Shown here piece by piece: positions 59,848-64,000 of a DNA stretch of 64,000 nucleotides. Under the pieces are notes generated by a model, which was given only the letters and a program-made list of their open reading frames with translations, was not told the origin of the DNA and searched no databases. The stretch lies in assembly GCA_029582265.1 (NCBI GenBank), contig CM055816.1, positions 84,357,165-84,421,164 on the forward strand. Direction: 5' to 3'. The DNA is from Zoroaster sp. YZ-2022. Lineage: Eukaryota > Echinodermata > Asteroidea > Forcipulatida > Zoroasteridae. Position numbers and translations under genes: made by a program. Numbering within the stretch: the first letter of the stretch is position 1; every line of letters starts with the position of its first letter.

Positions 59848-61009
59848 TTCTTTTAAACTAGCAGACGAAACCATTGTTGTGACATTCATTTAGGCTTTTA
59901 CAGATCTCTGATATTGTAATTAAATTAATTACTGGCATTACTTATTTTAAATTGTGTAATTGCAATTTTGACAATCTCTGCTATTTTTTTCTCCTTTCTC
60001 CTCGATGAGACTTATCGAACAAAAAAAAACAGTTCCAAAGTTCACAGAGCCTTCAAACTTGACAGATACTTATACCATAACATGTAGTTGTCAATAAATT
60101 TATGACATATAGTTTCAGGTAAATTTTCAGGTCAAATTTTAATATTTCCAAAAATCATATCTCATGAACCACAAAAGATATTTTCACAATCTTTGCATCA
60201 TCTTACAGATCTTGAATTATGTGACATTTCGTACACAGACACGACCCCAATCAGACCTCTCTTTCCGGTCGAAACCGGATATGGTATATGCCTTCAGTGG
60301 ACGAAATTACTATTGACATGTGACCTTTTTAAAAATGTGAAGGATGACGTTATCACCTGTCACAGTGCCATCTTGTGGCAGGTTTAGAAAAATAATAATC
60401 TCAAAAATCATAGGAAATTTGAATATGGCTTCTGCGAATAAAGTGATAGTGACATCTTATATTCTCAAAAAATATGTTTGATAACAGTTCAGAGCGCCCC
60501 CTAGTGGCATTTTTAAAAAAGGGATTATTTTCCAATGTCAGAAATTGAACCAAAGCAAGTACGAACGTTATTTTTTCATGATCATGAGGAAGTTTCATTG
60601 TGTCATATATATGACCTTCAAATCACCTGTTCTGACCTTTACTTCCGGTCTAAACAGGACGTCCAAAGTCAACCCATTATAATGCAAAATTGATATATTT
60701 TTGAATGTGAAATTGATATTGTTATAATCAAAGATGATACACCTTTGCAAAATATGATATTGACATCATCGTTGATAATTTGATTGAACCAGAAGTGGAC
60801 TCGAACACCGTGTGTTTGTTCCAACAAACACTTAAGCTCTAGTTATTATTATTATTAGTGTTCATGTACTGCCCAGCTAAACACTACCCAAAGATTAAAG
60901 GATTATTTACCGTTAACAAGCTTTGTTTAATGTGTGGTGTTAATCGTTAATGGCTGTCTGGCTGTGATTGACGTCCGGAGCCAATTTAGAGTATTTTCAT
61001 TGTACATGT

Positions 61010-61705
61010 AGGCCTTTGCTTAAAAGATTCTTTACCCAACTTCGTACATTATGCAGCTAACGACGGCAGCAGTATCTCACTATAAGTTTAACGTGAAAGA
61101 CAGCAATCAAATTCATAAGACCCACTTACGTACGATCCAATACTTATTGTATCCTTTAATTGTATGTGTTTTCATATTGTAAACCAAATCTTATCTTGCT
61201 TGTCCGGTCCGTGTTCTTAGATTTTAAATGCAGATTTATTTCCTCCTGCGCATTTGGCCAGCAAAATGACTTCCAAACCCGCGAATAAACAAACCACATG
61301 TTCATGTATTAAAAAGAAGAAAAAAAATACACCCATACACTACAATATTCTCCCAAACTTGAACTATGCATCGCCGATCCCAACCGTGGACGGACGTGCG
61401 TGGTCTGTTTTTGCTTTTAGTTCTATGCGTAACCATGCCACATGGCGTGACCACTACTTATGAGCTATGTTTACGGTAAATTTCTTGTACTATGATTTGA
61501 TACAATAATGTGTACTAAAAATTATACATTGTCTAGGGATTATGATCCACGTAAGTATAGCATTAATGCTGCACAATTGGTGTCCGCATTCACAATGCAA
61601 CAATGCAATTTACAAAACAGTTAATTTTTTCATCGATTCGCTCTTGAAATGATGTTGGTGGTGGTTATAAGTTGCTGGTCACTTAAAAATGGTCAACAAA
61701 CAATG
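61010..61705. other. Loop of the CACTA-like element, nothing coding recognised
   Basis: A small open frame near 61264 has no family resemblance. Confidence 0.4.
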
Positions 61706-61709
61706 CATA

Positions 61710-62864
61710 TTCTCGTAAGACGGCTGGCAAAAGACCTCGTATAGTCAGGAATCTCGCAATTTCCGACCTCGTCTAAACCAGAATCTCATTATTACCGAGC
61801 TTGTATTAATGAGAGTCGACTGTATAAAATACACAAACAAAATTACGATCACGCGTTAATAAGACTTCAAAGAAATATAAAGCCGTGTCAATTTACACTG
61901 CCACTGTCATCAGGGTACGTGCGTTACACTACCTCACCAGCCGTCAATCACGGCCAAACAGCTATAAACACCACAAATTCATTAAAGCTTGTTAACAGTA
62001 AATAATCCTTTAATGTACGGTCCATTAAAGTATAATCTTTGCATGTTTTGCTGGGCAGTAAGCTGGCAAATGCTCCGTTGAATCCACAACCGCCCATTGT
62101 TAGTGTTTCACTCTGAAAAACAATGGTATAAAACGCTCCATTGAAATCACAGACTATTCGTGGTTGAACAAATTTATGGTCAGGATTTGAAGAGCCAGCA
62201 TTAAATCAACAGAGGTCACGGGATATGATCTCCATTGAAAAGAGAATCAACGGTAAAAGTGCATTTTTAACGGAGGAGATACCCATAGTGTTTATAACAA
62301 CTCAATCTTGTCTGTAATTGTTTTTCTTATCTTTTTCGTGAAATGGTCTTTTCTCTATTCTTTACTATTAGATTCTTTGGGCACTACTGTTCACATTGTT
62401 GTTACAAATGGGCTATACATGTATGTTGTGGTGTGTTCTCTTTCAGCTGAATTTGAACAGTGAAATGGCAAGCTTTGTTGTGAATTCAAAAGAAGTCACA
62501 CCTGAATACATCGGCTCTCGCATCATGTTACATCTGAGAAACACTGCAGAGCGCCATCTAGGGTTCAAAATGGAAAAGGTTGTACTATCAGTACCAGCAG
62601 AGTTTGATGAAATGCAACGGAATTACACAAGGATAGCTGCAGAGTTAGCAGGTGATTCTTATGCTTCATGTATATGTGGCAACATTATGCAAGCTCAGTT
62701 CTTACAATGTAAATACTGTTGACTCTCATTAATACCAGCTTGGTAATAACAAGATTCTGGTTTAGACAAGGTTTCTCTGGGTCAAAATGTGGTTTGGACA
62801 AGGTCAAAATCATAAGATTACTGATTAGATGAAGTCCTTCACCAGCCGTCTTATAAGAAAATAC
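61710..62864. repeat. Inverted-repeat pair bracketing an HSPA13 exon
   Basis: Left arm 61710-61821 (TCTCGTAAGACGGCTGGCAA ... GTCTAAACCAGAATCTCATT ... TATTAATGAGAGTCGAC) and right arm 62716-62864 (GTTGACTCTCATTAATACCA ... AACAAGATTCTGGTTTAGAC ... CAGCCGTCTTATAAGA) are diverged complements. The loop holds the right end of the CACTA-like element and the HSPA13 exon 62447-62651. Confidence 0.75.
62447..62651 (+). CDS. HSPA13: HSPA13 exon (ATPase domain, subdomain region)
   Basis: It starts after TCTTTCAG in phase with 41477-41674 and ends GCAG|GTGATT with a split glycine codon. It encodes LNLNSEMASFVVNSKEVTPE, YIGSRIMLHLRNTAERHLGF, KMEKVVLSVPAEFDEMQRNY and TRIAAELAG. V(T/S)PEYIGSR-LL-L and VISVPAEFD--QRN are HSP70 ATPase landmarks in their HSPA13 form. 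Later exons with the phosphate-2 motif lie beyond the window. The preceding intron is about 20.8 kb, nearly all transposon-derived. The donor GTGATT is weak, so the exact 3' edge is less sure. Confidence 0.9.
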
Positions 62865-62866
62865 AT

Positions 62867-63160
62867 TAATAATAATAATAATAATCTGTGGATTTATATA
62901 GCGCACGTATCCACCAACTAAGTGGTGCTCAAGGCGCATTATATTATTATCCCTGCTCATAAGGCTCATAAATCATTCCTGAAACCATCTCAGCTCCCTG
63001 GGGAGTATACAGCTCAATTGCTGCCATTTCTAGCGCATATAGAGCAAACCAACTCTGCCTTCACAGGTACCCATTTAACCCCTGGGTGGAGAGAAGCAAT
63101 TATGATTAAGTGTCTTGCTCAAGGACACAAGTGTCACGGCCGTGATTCGAACCCACATTA
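62867..63160 (-). mobile_element. tRNA-derived SINE copy (reverse), head truncated
   Basis: From (AAT)n through GCGCACGTATCCACCAACTA, the central domain and ACAAGTGTCACGGCCGTGAT to the box-B side TTCGAACCCACATTATTG. It follows the right arm of the inverted repeat directly. Confidence 0.85.
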
Positions 63161-63572
63161 TTGTTTGCATTTTAAAAATAAAGTGTACATTCAGCCCATG
63201 TTTTGTGTATTTGTTGCATGATTAGTGGTAGTCTTGGTATATCAAGTCCACGGCATCAGACTTAGTTAATTCACGATGTTGTATTCTAGTGTGAGCTCTT
63301 AAAGGGAAGCTACAACATCAAATTAATGAATTATTAGCAAAAAACTTCACCCTGACAAATGATTTTTTTTATAAGTGATTTCATCCAAGAGAAAATGTGT
63401 ATTTTTATATCAAATTTAGACAAAGTTAGAGGATAACAACTTTTTGTAAAACATGTTGAAAGGTTAGTTTTATAATATAGGCCTATTTCTTGAAAAGTAG
63501 AGGATTGAAAGGAATGTACATTACCAAATACCAATATTGTACCTTCCCTTTAATAAAGAATATGCATAAATA

Positions 63573-63750
63573 GACAATCTGATTGGACAAAATGTAATCA
63601 CATGGGGGTGTATTAACCCTAACTCCCAAGACAACAAAGCCAGTTGGAGGATTTTTATTGTTTTAATACAATGCCTAGGGAGTTACGGTTAATGGATGGT
63701 AAAGACATGGCTTATCAAAATCAGAGCAGCACGTATGTGACAGCTGTTTT
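63573..63750. repeat. Interspersed repeat fragment, filled copy of 5623-5730
   Basis: TAGACAATCTGATTGGACAA through ATGGATGGTAAAGACATGGC and AGAGCAGCACGTATGTG matches the PDPR-intron copy, except for the 72-bp MITE insertion at its TTAA. Confidence 0.8.
63617..63688. mobile_element. Tiny piggyBac-type MITE (72 bp) in TTAA
   Basis: CCCTAACTCCC at the left and GGGAGTTACGG at the right are imperfect inverted ends. TTAA flanks both sides (63613-63616 and 63689-63692). The homologous site 5670-5673 has one TTAA and no insert. Confidence 0.8.
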
Positions 63751-64000
63751 GTGTGATACAGATTTTAAACAATCAGAGTGACAAAGATTGTTTAGCATCA
63801 TGTGTCTTATTAGTAACTAGTTCTGAAAAGAACTGGAGGTTATTACAACTCAACATTTTGATCAGTATGCTCTGATTCTCTTCTCAGTTGTAACCACTAG
63901 TTCTTTTCAACACTAATTACTTCTCAAAAGAGAATTTTTACATGGTGTCACCGCAAACAGTCTTTACTTATCCTTTTCACCATAAATCTTACTCGACAAA

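Larger units (their letters stand above)
50746..60842 (+). mobile_element. AGGTGTTCG..CTAG element, interrupted (same family as 32494-33973)
   Basis: The left end AGGTGTTCGAGCGCGCAGCG matches the start of the 32494 copy. The right end hairpin GTGTTTGTTCCAACAAACAC and CTAG (60839-60842) match its 3' end. Satellite-like internal units (ATATCTCATGAACCACAAAA, CAATCTTTGCATCATCT, CGGTCGAAACCGGAAG) occur at about 50890-51270, 55490-55960 and 60000-60842. The intervening blocks are other insertions. Both flanks are ATT-rich SINE tail, so the duplication cannot be sized. Confidence 0.5.
50239..62290. mobile_element. CACTA-like fold-back element, ~1.6 kb expanded to 12 kb by insertions
   Basis: The left end CACTTTGGCAATCTCCTCTG and right end (complement) CACTATGGGTATCTCCTCCG continue as inverted repeats through GTTAAAAATGCACTTTTAC. 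Flanking TTT (50236-50238 and 62291-62293) is a possible 3-bp duplication. Longer arm similarity covers 50239-50385 plus 60856-60980, against about 61930-62290, interrupted by a SINE and its nested insertions. CACTA-like termini and 3-bp duplication suggest that superfamily, but no transposase is present. Confidence 0.6.

Overview
This window looks like intron-rich nuclear DNA from a marine invertebrate. Two conserved animal genes on the + strand share it with a dense, deeply nested population of transposons. The element mix (Ngaro, PIF/Harbinger, hAT, CACTA-like, piggyBac-type MITEs, APE-type and restriction-endonuclease-type LINEs, tRNA-derived SINEs with ATT tails) and the frequent words ACATGTAC and TAGGCCTA would fit an ambulacrarian deuterostome (hemichordate or echinoderm). 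That assignment is an inference from impression, not a demonstrated one.

Layout. 1-8.4 kb holds the last three coding exons of PDPR (pyruvate dehydrogenase phosphatase regulatory subunit) at 2330-2419, 5341-5523 and 6335-6706. A 1.4-kb minisatellite of 22-bp units lies in one intron and an 81-bp satellite lies just 3' of the gene. 8.5-13.5 kb holds TTAA-flanked piggyBac-type MITEs, a composite GTCCCCAC/(TG)n array, a palindrome containing a histone-type 3' stem-loop, and a large MITE palindrome. 13.5-20 kb holds a probable intron-containing gene for a zinc-finger plus tyrosine-recombinase-like protein. It carries two apparent frameshifts, and a reverse-strand LINE sits in its intron. 20.2-20.8 kb is a fold-back element and an (AT)n tract.

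21.9-34.2 kb is a 12.3-kb nest. A hAT-like element with an 8-bp target duplication contains a fold-back element with tandem repeats in its arms, which in turn contains two CR1/L2-like LINE copies and one restriction-endonuclease-type LINE. It also contains a separate element flanked by a 15-bp direct repeat. 35-40 kb holds further non-autonomous elements, fold-backs and minisatellites.

40.9-62.65 kb carries three exons of HSPA13 (an endomembrane HSP70-family ATPase). The intron between the second and third visible exons is about 20.8 kb. It is filled by a hAT-like element carrying a decayed Ngaro retrotransposon (with an SGNH-hydrolase ORF) and a CACTA-like element. The CACTA-like element carries a SINE, which carries a satellite-rich element, which carries a second copy of the segment at window start and a two-gene Harbinger transposon broken by stops. 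The third HSPA13 exon is bracketed by inverted repeats.

The host genes are unrelated in function: PDPR is mitochondrial pyruvate metabolism control, and HSPA13 is an endomembrane chaperone-like ATPase. No operon-like cooperation is expected. All recognisable transposon proteins carry frameshifts, stops or truncation, so these copies look inactive. The sequence was read by eye, so repeat edges are approximate unless a target duplication is stated.
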